Source: Verrucomicrobiota bacterium (GTDB lineage: Bacteria > Verrucomicrobiota > Verrucomicrobiia > Opitutales > Oceanipulchritudinaceae). From it: DNA of 14,566 nt. The stretch covers positions 1-14,566 of the forward strand of contig JAAAOD010000250.1 of assembly GCA_009908535.1 (NCBI GenBank), given 5' to 3'. The notes below the pieces were generated by a model. It was not told the origin of the DNA, did not search any database, and was given only the letters and a program-made list of their open reading frames with translations. The position numbers and the translations under genes are program-made. Shown in pieces: positions 8,301-14,331 of this stretch (the stretch's first letter is position 1; each line of letters opens with the position of its first letter).

Positions 8301-8862
8301 CCTGCCGGAATCCTCCGCTTTTTCCTCCCTTTCAACCATCGAATTCCGCATCTACGCCTTCGCCGGCCAATATGCCGGCAAGACCGTATCGCTGGAGGAA
8401 CTGGCGGTGATGGGCGAAGTCGACGCCCCGGATCCCGCCGCGGCCGCCTACGCCGCATGGCAGGGGAATTTCTCATGGGATTCGCCGACCGCCTCCGCAA
8501 GGGGAGCGGATCCGAATCAAAATGGCCTCTCCAACTGGCTTGAATTTCTCCTTGCCCGCGACCCCGTCGTTGCCGCCGCCGGTCGGCCGTTCCAGCACAT
8601 GGAGAGCGTTCGCGAGGGCGGGGAAACGTATTTGATCATTGAATACGAACGCCGCCGGCTTCCCGGCCGGCTCAGCCCCGAGGGGAGCACCGCCCTCGGG
8701 CCGTGGTCTCCGCTCGATCCCGACGCCGACGGCGTGGAGCGCAGCGTCATCGATCCGGATGTGAACGGGGACGGCAATGTCGAGCGCGTGCGCTGGAAAA
8801 TCGCCCTGTCCGGTCCCCCCGTCCGCTTCGTGCGCCTGCGCGCGGAGGATCCGGGGTTTTGA
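5305..8862 (+). CDS. Secreted multidomain SGNH-hydrolase-like protein with putative-Ig, CBM9-like and calcium-loop tail domains
   Basis: The 1185-residue protein starts at the ATG at 5305. The frame is open far upstream, but that part lies antisense to the GH140-like gene. A signal peptide is clear: basic SPRR, hydrophobic LLLAASFLLYPLLL, then PA at about residue 27. Residues 31-260 are SGNH-like: block I GNSLTDD (Ser38) and the block V pair DSVH (Asp234, His237). Residues 300-382 and 385-470 are two putative-Ig (He_PIG) repeats with LPAGIDLLSDGTLTGT and LPHGLSLSSNGRLSGT. Residues 478-655 resemble a CBM9/DOMON-like domain (SLDGQLDEAFW). Residues 660-845 and 862-1038 look like two carbohydrate-binding beta-sandwiches. 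The tail has DPNQNGLSNWLEF and DPDVNGDGNVE calcium-type loops, common at the ends of Verrucomicrobial secreted proteins. The likely role is glycan binding and ester removal; the substrate is unknown. Confidence 0.85.
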   Translation: MCLPCSFSPRRLLLAASFLLYPLLLPAEDLRVYLLGNSLTDDVLYEGLANIAAEGGDNLTYGRHVIPGAPIWWLWEHPADGFTASGFGYYPEAFEEGTWDAVTLQPFAGYAKERDYARYFAQSLRGEGTFGPAAPQVPGPGDPTGISPEAVLYIYAQWPSGSNAGWDSAAWLQGDPLQDRTAAYYEELVADLRGLEPATDFYLIPVGHVFHELHQQARAGKIPGIAGQGDWMQDSVHLNDRGSYVAGLTFYTVLYGADPRGQNVVAPYTITEDQATAVQEAVWKVVSRHPLCGLADSLVIDTPSLPDMLVGAAYTKTLSTALADGEVTWSLAAGNLPAGIDLLSDGTLTGTATTPGFFDLTLRAEDASGASDERAYCLLVVSDDPPRIRTHALPAAHYGEPYSVQLQSEGGLPPMTWEVMDGDLPHGLSLSSNGRLSGTPTSVRETFDLTVSVTDAVAGTGTRILSLIVREPLEGTLLSPPLAAKPSLDGQLDEAFWSLPHPIATPLQGTTDDEAFFSVRWDGDGLYLAVEVSDDTVVAGEDALHVFLDGNHDREAVYNVDDRQIVLDPAGSWFELNGRSDGIETAVVAGADGYAAELFIPFSNLDKVDDGQTPTLGLDLAFVDVDSPGGAAAVKVHGATDPNNPAPLDMENLVLAIAPLTENLLLDSAFDQGPGKLPYPGQASTAEAGAGWIANGVPSRPFASVDGNGYGYPDDALRVYGDTHNVSIFQVIEDQQATTGRGYLHFDVKLASPNTAYRLFGYNGEPSAVDPKIGVRTVDHPVDAGTPDGVLLSGDFSAIPESATWREVAIPVDFGSGFDYLILVFSGDGSDTDVDARLDNVRLGPVLAESLRTTGAASPGPGSTLLAADFTGADPGLNLPWTRTHLLAEGLGYSGIEGNNITGEAGDDALFYYNNHSASVSTLEETVADGEYLAFSLQATEGSMDLSGATFQFVINRGGSNQSAERFAVHSSVDGFAAEDALFVSEAVPGSQSVPVAFALPESSAFSSLSTIEFRIYAFAGQYAGKTVSLEELAVMGEVDAPDPAAAAYAAWQGNFSWDSPTASARGADPNQNGLSNWLEFLLARDPVVAAAGRPFQHMESVREGGETYLIIEYERRRLPGRLSPEGSTALGPWSPLDPDADGVERSVIDPDVNGDGNVERVRWKIALSGPPVRFVRLRAEDPGF

Positions 8863-9083
8863 TGGGGCAAACCGGATCCTTTCCGCCCGCTGGCAGCGTC
8901 GCGGGGGAAGAGGCGGCGCCGTCCGCTTGGGGGAGTTCGCCGAGAGCGGCTTGAGGGAACCGGAGTTGGGCGAAAGGGTTCCGCTTTTATTCGGTGCCGG
9001 AACCCATTGCCTGCGCCTGAAGGTCGAGGGCGGACCGTGCCGCATTCAGAAATTACTTGTGGGAGTAAAAGCAACTTCCAAAC
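8863..9083 (+). pseudogene. Possible remnant: C-terminal end of a lost beta-sandwich (carbohydrate-binding-like) protein
   Basis: The 221 bases between the SGNH stop and the sulfatase start contain an uninterrupted frame (codons beginning at 8864) that reads like protein: VRLGEFAESGLREPELGE, then FGAGTHCLRLKVEGGPCRIQKLLVG. The AGtH.LRL.VeGG pattern resembles the closing strands of carbohydrate-binding beta-sandwich domains. The frame has no start codon of its own near its beginning and no stop before it runs into the sulfatase gene in another frame, so it is not an intact gene. It could be what is left after a deletion. In DNA this rich in G and C, chance open frames are common, so this is a weak call. 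Confidence 0.3.
8955..9005 (+). repeat. Alternating inverted repeats GGAACC / GGTTCC / GGAACC upstream of the sulfatase
   Basis: GGGTTCCG at 8976-8983 pairs perfectly with CGGAACCC at 8998-9005, giving an 8-bp stem with a 14-base loop. The same GGTTCC can instead pair with GGAACC at 8956-8961. The two stems exclude each other, as in attenuators. No T-run follows either stem, so neither looks like an intrinsic terminator. The element ends about 80 bases before the sulfatase start. It could also be chance in GC-rich DNA. Confidence 0.35.
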
Positions 9084-10607
9084 ATGAAGGCAATGGCCCG
9101 CGAACCCAATATCCTCCTTATCACCAGCGACCAGCAGCACTGGAACACGCTTGGGATCGACAATCCGGAAATCCGGACTCCCCGGCTCGACCGACTGGCC
9201 GGAGAAGGCATCGTCCTCGACCGCAGCTACTGCCCGAACCCCACCTGCACGCCGACCCGGGCCAGTCTCCTCACCGGCCAGTACCCCAGCCAGCACGGGG
9301 CCTATTCCCTCGGCACCAAGCTCCTCGAGGACCGTCCCACGGTGAATGACTGCTGGCGGGAAAACGGGTATCGCAGCGGTCTCGTCGGCAAGGCTCACTT
9401 CCAGCCGCTGCACGGAACGGCGGAATACCCGTCCCTCGAGGCTTATCCCACCCTGCAGGATCTTGATTTCTGGAAGGCCTTCACGGGTCCCTTCTATGGT
9501 TTCGACGACTTCGAGCTGGCCCGCAACCACACCGACGAGGCCCATGTCGGCCAGCATTACGCGCGATGGATGGAGGAAAAAGGCCTCACCAACTGGCGGG
9601 AATATTTCTCCCGGCCCACGGGCACGCGGGAGCAGCAGCGCCATACCTGGGACCTTCCCATGGAATTTCACTACAACACATGGATCGCCGAGCGGACCCG
9701 CCATTATCTGCAAAGCTACCGGGAGGCGGACCAGCCCTTTTTCCTCTGGGCCAGTTTCTTCGACCCGCATCCATCCTACCTCGTTCCGGAACCGTGGGAC
9801 CGCATGTACGATCCGGAGGCCCTCACCGTACCGCAGGGCCGGACGGGGGAGCACGATTCGAATTCGCCCTTCCTCCGTTTCACGCAGGATCCGGAACCCT
9901 CGAGGGAGAAGTACGGGATCGATCCCGATGCCAGATGGATTCACGGCCTGCACAGCCATGTCCATGACCCGGCCGCGCTGGCGCGGGACATCGCCATCTA
10001 TTACGGAATGGTGTCGTGCATGGACCGGTCCATCGGTCATATCCTCGACCGGCTTGAGGAGCTGGGACTTGCGGAGAACACCCTCGTCGTCTTCACCTCC
10101 GATCACGGGCATTACTACGGGCACCACGGCCTCATCGCCAAGGGACCCTTCCACTACGAGGACAGCGTCCGCGTGCCTATGATCGCCCGCTGGCCCGGCA
10201 AGATCGCGGCGGGGACACGCTCCTCCGCCATCCAGAGCCTCGTCGACCTCCCGGCAACCTTCCTCGCCGCCGCCGGTATTGCTCCTCCCCGCTTCATGTC
10301 CGGAAGGAACCAGCTCCCGGTCTGGACGGGGCGGGCGGAGGCCGTTCGCGACCACGCCCTTGTCGAGAACACCCATGAGCCCGACCAGGCCGTCCTGCGG
10401 ACGTATGTGGAAGATCGCTACAAACTGACCGTCTACCAGACGCTGGACTGCGGGGAATTCTTTGATCTTTGGGAAGATCCCGGCGAACTGCACAACCGTT
10501 GGGACGATCCCGGTTACGCCGCCGAGAAGGCGGCTGTCCTGCATCGTTTTCTCCAGGCGGAAATGAAGAAGGACGTCCTCCCCATGCCCCGCACCTCGGG
10601 GGCCTGA
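9084..10607 (+). CDS. Family S1 sulfatase (formylglycine-dependent), no signal peptide
   Basis: This is a 507-residue type I sulfatase. The modification motif CTPTR (Cys55 to Arg59, followed by ASLLTGQYPSQHG) is intact; Cys55 should be converted to formylglycine by a sulfatase-maturating enzyme not present here. Metal and sulfate-binding elements seen are Asp16/Gln17 (ITSDQQHW), Lys103 and His105 (VGKAHF), His229 (FFDPHPSY), Asp340/His341 (FTSDHGHYYGHHG) and Lys353. The C-terminus, with LQAEMKK and LPMPR, looks complete. The ATG at 9084 or a second in-frame ATG at 9093 could be used; both give the NILLITSDQ start and neither gives a signal peptide. It follows the secreted SGNH protein on the same strand, which fits desulfation of a sulfated glycan, perhaps inside the cell. 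The exact sulfated sugar is unknown. Confidence 0.95.
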   Translation: MKAMAREPNILLITSDQQHWNTLGIDNPEIRTPRLDRLAGEGIVLDRSYCPNPTCTPTRASLLTGQYPSQHGAYSLGTKLLEDRPTVNDCWRENGYRSGLVGKAHFQPLHGTAEYPSLEAYPTLQDLDFWKAFTGPFYGFDDFELARNHTDEAHVGQHYARWMEEKGLTNWREYFSRPTGTREQQRHTWDLPMEFHYNTWIAERTRHYLQSYREADQPFFLWASFFDPHPSYLVPEPWDRMYDPEALTVPQGRTGEHDSNSPFLRFTQDPEPSREKYGIDPDARWIHGLHSHVHDPAALARDIAIYYGMVSCMDRSIGHILDRLEELGLAENTLVVFTSDHGHYYGHHGLIAKGPFHYEDSVRVPMIARWPGKIAAGTRSSAIQSLVDLPATFLAAAGIAPPRFMSGRNQLPVWTGRAEAVRDHALVENTHEPDQAVLRTYVEDRYKLTVYQTLDCGEFFDLWEDPGELHNRWDDPGYAAEKAAVLHRFLQAEMKKDVLPMPRTSGA

Positions 10608-11140
10608 ACGCGCCGCGCGGGCCGGCTGGCTACGTGCCCGGCTGCCCGGGAAACGGGAGAATCTTCATTCCGGAAAGGAGACGGATTTACCGGTTCCGGG
10701 GTAGCGCTCCTGCCCTGTGCATTGGAGATTTCATATTTCTGGGAAAAGCGTTTCATCATGGCGACCATGAGCGGCTTGCCCGCCGCGACCGCGGCCCGGC
10801 GCAGGCGTTTGCATCCTTCGAGGCTTTCCGCCGGAGGCTTTTCCACCAGAACCGGCAGCTTCCGGCCAAGGGCGGCCAGCCCCGCTTCCTCATACAGGGA
10901 GGGTGGACCGCAGACGATGACGGCGTCGAGGGCCTCCTTTCCCAGCATCGCCTCGTAGGATTCGTAGACTCTTCCCGCCCCGAAATACCGCTTAACATAC
11001 AGCCTTCTTTCCTCCATGGGATCCGCCGCCGCCACGAGGTCACCGTCGGCAAAGCGCAGAGAGGGATAGAGGTTCTGCGAAGCGTGCGCGCCGCAACCGA
11101 TGAAGCCAATCCGTACCCTGCCGCAGCTGTCTCCGTTCAT
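10514..11140 (-). pseudogene. Truncated Gfo/Idh/MocA-family oxidoreductase (N-terminal NAD-binding domain only)
   Basis: From the ATG at 11140 the frame gives 208 residues, but only about the first 138 are recognisable. They form the Rossmann domain of a Gfo/Idh/MocA dehydrogenase: RIGFIGCGAHASQNLYP (GxGxxA-type cofactor loop), VAAADPMEERR, YESYEAMLGKEALDAVIVCGPP, the signature VLVEKPPAES (Lys101) and PLMVAMMKRFSQKY. Near base 10725 the similarity stops, and the rest has biased composition and runs antisense into the sulfatase 3' end. Intact members are about 330-390 residues with a substrate-binding C-terminal domain, which is absent. The gene therefore looks 3'-truncated by deletion and is probably non-functional. 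It lies 54 bases behind the LacI gene on the same strand and may have been its operon partner in sugar oxidation. Confidence 0.82.
10608..10725. other. Non-coding scar between the sulfatase and the truncated oxidoreductase
   Basis: No gene, tRNA or clear terminator was seen here. The stretch separates the convergent sulfatase end from the point where similarity to the oxidoreductase stops. It lacks any trace of the missing C-terminal domain, on either strand and in every frame I read. GC-rich partial inverted repeats occur (GCCGG...CCGGC near 10620-10645) without a T-run. Confidence 0.5.
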
Positions 11141-11194
11141 GCAGAAACCATTTAGCAAGCACGTGGAAAAGCAAAGCGAAGGCAAGGTAATCCT

Positions 11195-12235
11195 TCACCC
11201 TTTCACCCGCTTCCGGGGAGTCTCCGGCTCTGCTTCATACCGCATCGGCACCAGCAGCTTGGTTGGCGTGGCGGCAAAGCCGCGGCGTTCAAAGAGCAGG
11301 TTTTCGTGGAGGGTCGACAGCCCGAGGGCAAGGCGCCGTCCAATCTGGAAATGGCAGCCCGGCGCGTCGGCGCCGCCCCGGTATTCAGGCTTCGGCATGA
11401 GAAAAAAGGCGGGACCGGAGGGTCCGGTCCATCGCAGCGGCGCGCGGGAGTTGGTCATGACGACGCCCGGCTTTTCCCGCGAACGCCATGCCGCGAACGC
11501 CGCTTTTCCCGCAGCCGCCTCATCCGGAAGGTGGAGAATGGAATCCGTGGCCAGACCGCGCCTGCGAAACTCGGCGTGCTGCAGAAGGATCTCCGCAAGA
11601 AGGAGGCGGCTCAGCTCGATGCCCGCCGTCGGCGTTTCCTTTTGGCTGTAGTCATAAAAGCAATACCCGACTGGTTTGCCCTCCCCGACAATGCGGGCCC
11701 CCGCAAGATCGAATCCCTGCCGGAAGTCCGTGCCTACGCGGTAGAAGGGGTACTCCGGAAATTCCTCCCCCACGATGACCACCGAGAAAAGGTTCCAGTC
11801 GATCTCCGGCAGCCCCGCGCTGCGATGCACGCTGATGAGGATCCCCCCGATCCCCGCATGGTGCCACTCGCGCTCAAACCGGCGGGGTGCGGCGAGGACC
11901 GCCGCCAGATCCACCTGCTCCAGTTTGTATCCCAATTCGCGCGCCGTCTCCCGGATCTCCCCGAACTTCGCATGGTCCGCCGGCGCGCGCGTGTACTCGT
12001 CCGTCAGGACAATGACCCGCACCGTTTCCGGCTTCCGCCCCGCCGACCACCGCAGCCGGCTCAGGAAGGCCAGCCGTGGATCCGCTTCGTAGCCAAGGTC
12101 CCGCGCCGCCGCCCGAATGCGCTCCCGCGTCGCCGCCCGCACCCGCGGATGCCCGGCAAGGGCGCGGCTCACCGTCGCGTTCGAAACACCGCAGACACGG
12201 GCAATGGCCCGTTGGTTGGGACGAGGGGCGGTCAT
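11195..12235 (-). CDS. LacI-family transcriptional regulator
   Basis: This 346-residue protein has the standard LacI layout. The N-terminal helix-turn-helix is at about residues 9-30 (IARVCGVSNATVSRALAGHP), followed by VRAATRERIRAAARDLGYEADPRLA, the helix leading to the hinge. From about residue 70 to the end is the periplasmic-binding-protein-like effector domain (VRVIVLTDEY, then GIGGILISVHR and VVIVGEEFPEYPFYRVGTDFRQGFDLA). Proteins of this type repress sugar-utilisation genes and are released by a sugar or sugar phosphate. It is transcribed away from the epimerase-like gene, with 65 bases between the starts, and is followed by the truncated Gfo/Idh/MocA gene. Control of the divergent oxidoreductase operon, and of itself, is the simplest inference. 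The effector is unknown. Confidence 0.93.
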   Translation of the reverse strand: MTAPRPNQRAIARVCGVSNATVSRALAGHPRVRAATRERIRAAARDLGYEADPRLAFLSRLRWSAGRKPETVRVIVLTDEYTRAPADHAKFGEIRETARELGYKLEQVDLAAVLAAPRRFEREWHHAGIGGILISVHRSAGLPEIDWNLFSVVIVGEEFPEYPFYRVGTDFRQGFDLAGARIVGEGKPVGYCFYDYSQKETPTAGIELSRLLLAEILLQHAEFRRRGLATDSILHLPDEAAAGKAAFAAWRSREKPGVVMTNSRAPLRWTGPSGPAFFLMPKPEYRGGADAPGCHFQIGRRLALGLSTLHENLLFERRGFAATPTKLLVPMRYEAEPETPRKRVKG

Positions 12236-12239
12236 AAGA

Positions 12240-12253
12240 TGTAACAGGATACA
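12240..12253. promoter_or_regulatory. Candidate LacI-type operator, TGTA-N6-TACA
   Basis: TGTAACAGGATACA is a 14-bp imperfect palindrome with perfect TGTA/TACA arms, five bases upstream of the LacI start in the short divergent region shared with the epimerase-like gene. LacI-family operators are short palindromes, often in this position for autoregulation. It lacks the central CG pair found in many such operators, so the assignment is tentative. No second copy was noticed in the other intergenic regions. Confidence 0.35.
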
Positions 12254-12300
12254 CCAAGCGGGTCTTTTCCGGCAAGGCGCTTTTGCGCAGGGTGGGGGGC

Positions 12301-13353
12301 ATGCGAGGAACCTCCGTGCTAAGCCGCGACCAACTGCCCGCCTGTTTCACCTCGGTGGAGGAGCTGGAGAATTTTCTTTCGACGCCGACGGCGGGACTGG
12401 TGGAGGATTTCCGTAAGCTGGACGGGGATCTGCTGATTCTCGGGGTGGGGGGCAAAGTGGGGCCGACGCTGGCGATGATGGCGAAGCGGGCGGCCCCGGA
12501 GAAGCGCGTTATCGGCGTGGCCCGCTTCAGTGATGCGGCGGTCCGGGAGCGGATCGAGGCGGCGGGGATGGAAACGATCGCCTGCGACCTTCTGGACCGG
12601 CGGGCGGTGGCGGAGCTGCCGAAGGTGGCGAACGTGGTCTACATGGCGGGGAAGAAGTTCGGCACGGCGGGCTCGGAGACCCTCACATGGGCGATGAACA
12701 CGGTGGTGCCGGCCTACGTGGGGGAGCGATTTTCGGGAACGCGTTTTGTCGCTTTCTCAACCCTGTGCGTGTATCCCTTTTCGCGGGTGGACGGAGCGGG
12801 GGCCACGCCGGAGGACACCGCGCCGACGCCGCTCGGGGAATACGCCAACTCCTGTGTTGGACGGGAGCGCATTTTCCAGTACTTTTCGCGGACGACGGAC
12901 AGTCCCGGCCGTCTTGCGCGTCTCAACTACGCCATCGATTGCCGCTACGGCGTGCTCATGGACATTGCCCTGAAGGTGCGCGGGGGGGAGCCCATCGACA
13001 TCCGCACGGGGATCGCCAACGTCATCTGGCAGGGGGACGCGATTTCGCATATCCTGCGCTGTCTTGGCCGGGGGACGACGCCGGCGGCGCCGATCAACAT
13101 CGGGGCGCCGCAGCCGGCGAAGGTCCGCGAAGTGGCGCGGCGCTTCGGGGAGATCTTCGGGCGGGCGCCGGTCTTTTCCGGGGAGGAAGAAGCGACGGCC
13201 TGGCACAACGACAATTCCGAAGCGCAACGCCTCTTCGGCGATCCGGTCGTCGACCTTGACACGATGATCCGCTGGAATGCCGACTGGCTGGAACGCGGCC
13301 TCCCCCTGCACCACAAACCGACCCACTACGAAGAGCGGGCGGGCTCCTTTTGA
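12301..13353 (+). CDS. NAD-dependent epimerase/dehydratase-like protein (extended SDR) lacking the YxxxK lysine
   Basis: The chosen ATG at 12301 gives 350 residues and has a G-rich GGTGGGGGG just upstream; an in-frame TTG at 12283 would add six residues. The extended-SDR cofactor site is GVGGKVG (48-54), followed by VIGVARFSD, CDLLDR and VVYMAGKKFG. Substrate-side segments include FSTLCVYPFS and a C-terminal INIGAPQPAKVREVARRFGEIFG typical of sugar-nucleotide epimerase relatives. In place of the catalytic YxxxK, the sequence reads GEYANSCVGRER, with Tyr181 and Cys185, so the usual lysine is missing. The protein may bind NAD(P) and act by another route, or have a non-epimerase role. It heads the plus-strand operon facing the LacI gene, which suggests sugar or sugar-acid metabolism. 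Confidence 0.85.
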   Translation: MRGTSVLSRDQLPACFTSVEELENFLSTPTAGLVEDFRKLDGDLLILGVGGKVGPTLAMMAKRAAPEKRVIGVARFSDAAVRERIEAAGMETIACDLLDRRAVAELPKVANVVYMAGKKFGTAGSETLTWAMNTVVPAYVGERFSGTRFVAFSTLCVYPFSRVDGAGATPEDTAPTPLGEYANSCVGRERIFQYFSRTTDSPGRLARLNYAIDCRYGVLMDIALKVRGGEPIDIRTGIANVIWQGDAISHILRCLGRGTTPAAPINIGAPQPAKVREVARRFGEIFGRAPVFSGEEEATAWHNDNSEAQRLFGDPVVDLDTMIRWNADWLERGLPLHHKPTHYEERAGSF

Positions 13354-13363
13354 GTTTCTCCTT

Positions 13364-13543
13364 ATGAACACCATCTCCTCTTTTATTGGCGGCGAGTGGA
13401 TGACCTCCACCGCATCCGAATTCACCCCGGTCCACAATCCCTCCACGGGGGAGGTGATCGGCCGGACGCCGCATTCCCCGGCGGCCGAAGTGGGGGCATT
13501 GGAGGCCGGGGAAGGGGAAACCCTCTACCGGGAGGCATGGTGA
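13364..13543 (+). pseudogene. Aldehyde dehydrogenase N-terminal fragment (59 residues)
   Basis: The 59-residue frame begins MNTISSFIGGEWM and continues VHNPSTGEVIGRTPHSPAAEV, which is the canonical N-terminus of NAD-dependent aldehyde dehydrogenases (fIgGeWv...NPatGevi..vp...aaeVd.Av.aA). Similarity fades near base 13507 and the frame stops at 13543. The remaining 420 or so residues, including the catalytic Cys and Glu, are absent from the window. The stop overlaps the start of the following SDR. The gene was probably an NAD-dependent semialdehyde or sugar-aldehyde dehydrogenase in the same operon, later cut by a deletion. It could still be translated as a short leader coupled to the SDR, but no function as an enzyme is possible. 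Confidence 0.8.
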
Positions 13544-14331
13544 ACCCGGAACCGCCCATTGCGCCCGGCTGGTCCGTCGTGACGGGTGCGAACCGCGGCA
13601 TCGGGCTGGAGTTCACACGGCAGTTGCTGATGCATTCCGGATCCGTCGCCGCCTGTTGCCGCAAGCCGGCGGAGGCGGAGGCGCTGCATGTACTGAAAAA
13701 CCAGTACAAAGAGCGCCTCGTCCTTCTTCCTCTCGATCTTTCCTCGGAGGAGAGCATCCGCGGCTGCGCCGCGGGGGTCGCGGAATTGCCCGGCGGGGTG
13801 GCCCTCCTCCTGCACAACGCGGGCATGTTCGCGCGCGGGGAAGCGGGGATGGAATCCTTTGATCCGGAGGAAATGCGGCGGGTCTTCGCGACCAATCTCA
13901 TCGGGCCGCTCACGCTGACGCGCGAGCTGCATTCCGCCATCAGCCGGGGAGGGAAGGTATTCTTTCTCACCTCGCGCACGGGCGTGCTCCGGCGCCTCCA
14001 GGGAGAGCCGCCGGAGGCGGGCCAGTTTTCCTATCCCTGCTCCAAGGCGGCGGTGCACCGGTCGGTGCCGGTCCTTGCGGGAAAGCTTTATCCGGACGGC
14101 ATCGTGGTCGGCGGCATCGATCCGGGCTGGGTGCGCACGGACATGACCTCCGGGGCGGAGCGCGGCGACCGCTTTCTGCTCGAGCCGGCGGAATCCGTCG
14201 CCGGCATGTTGACGGTGATGGACCGGGCTGATCTCCGCACCTCCGGGACCCTCTGGCGTTGGAACGGGGACGTCAGCCGCTGGTATGCTCCGGAGGAAAC
14301 GGCGGCCGAACGACAGGAGGTGACGGAATGA
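13537..14331 (+). CDS. C-factor-like short-chain dehydrogenase/reductase
   Basis: The ATG at 13537 gives 264 residues and overlaps the stop of the aldehyde dehydrogenase fragment by seven bases. The protein has TGANRGIGLEFTRQL (16-30), HNAG in place of NNAG (93-96), and the catalytic Tyr166 and Lys170 in YPCSK. The IDPGWVRTDMTS segment and the C-terminal ESVAGMLTVMDR...SGTLWRWNGDVSRWY are typical of the CsgA/C-factor and carbonyl-reductase branch of SDRs. It is likely a cytosolic NAD(P)-dependent oxidoreductase; the substrate is unknown. GGAGG lies directly before the start, only one base from the ATG and four from a GTG at 13540, so the exact start is slightly uncertain. Its stop overlaps the next small frame (ATGA). 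Confidence 0.9.
   Translation: MVNPEPPIAPGWSVVTGANRGIGLEFTRQLLMHSGSVAACCRKPAEAEALHVLKNQYKERLVLLPLDLSSEESIRGCAAGVAELPGGVALLLHNAGMFARGEAGMESFDPEEMRRVFATNLIGPLTLTRELHSAISRGGKVFFLTSRTGVLRRLQGEPPEAGQFSYPCSKAAVHRSVPVLAGKLYPDGIVVGGIDPGWVRTDMTSGAERGDRFLLEPAESVAGMLTVMDRADLRTSGTLWRWNGDVSRWYAPEETAAERQEVTE
14315..14320 (+). promoter_or_regulatory. Strong Shine-Dalgarno AGGAGG for the 68-residue frame
   Basis: AGGAGG ends seven bases before the ATG at 14328, an ideal spacing. It supports real translation of the short downstream frame, even though that frame looks like the end of a larger protein. It is the clearest ribosome binding site in the window. Confidence 0.7.

Noticed and set aside
8862..8954. 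Short frame (30 residues) starting in a TGATG overlap with the SGNH stop
   Set aside because: No ribosome site, no similarity, and low-complexity Ala/Ser/Gly content; the overlap is likely chance.
8517..10544. Open frame of 675 residues on the minus strand opposite the sulfatase
   Set aside because: The plus strand encodes a full sulfatase with all catalytic motifs; the antisense translation has no family signature.
11306..12244. Open frame of 312 residues on the plus strand opposite the LacI gene
   Set aside because: The minus strand has a clear LacI helix-turn-helix and effector domain; the plus-strand translation has no recognisable features.
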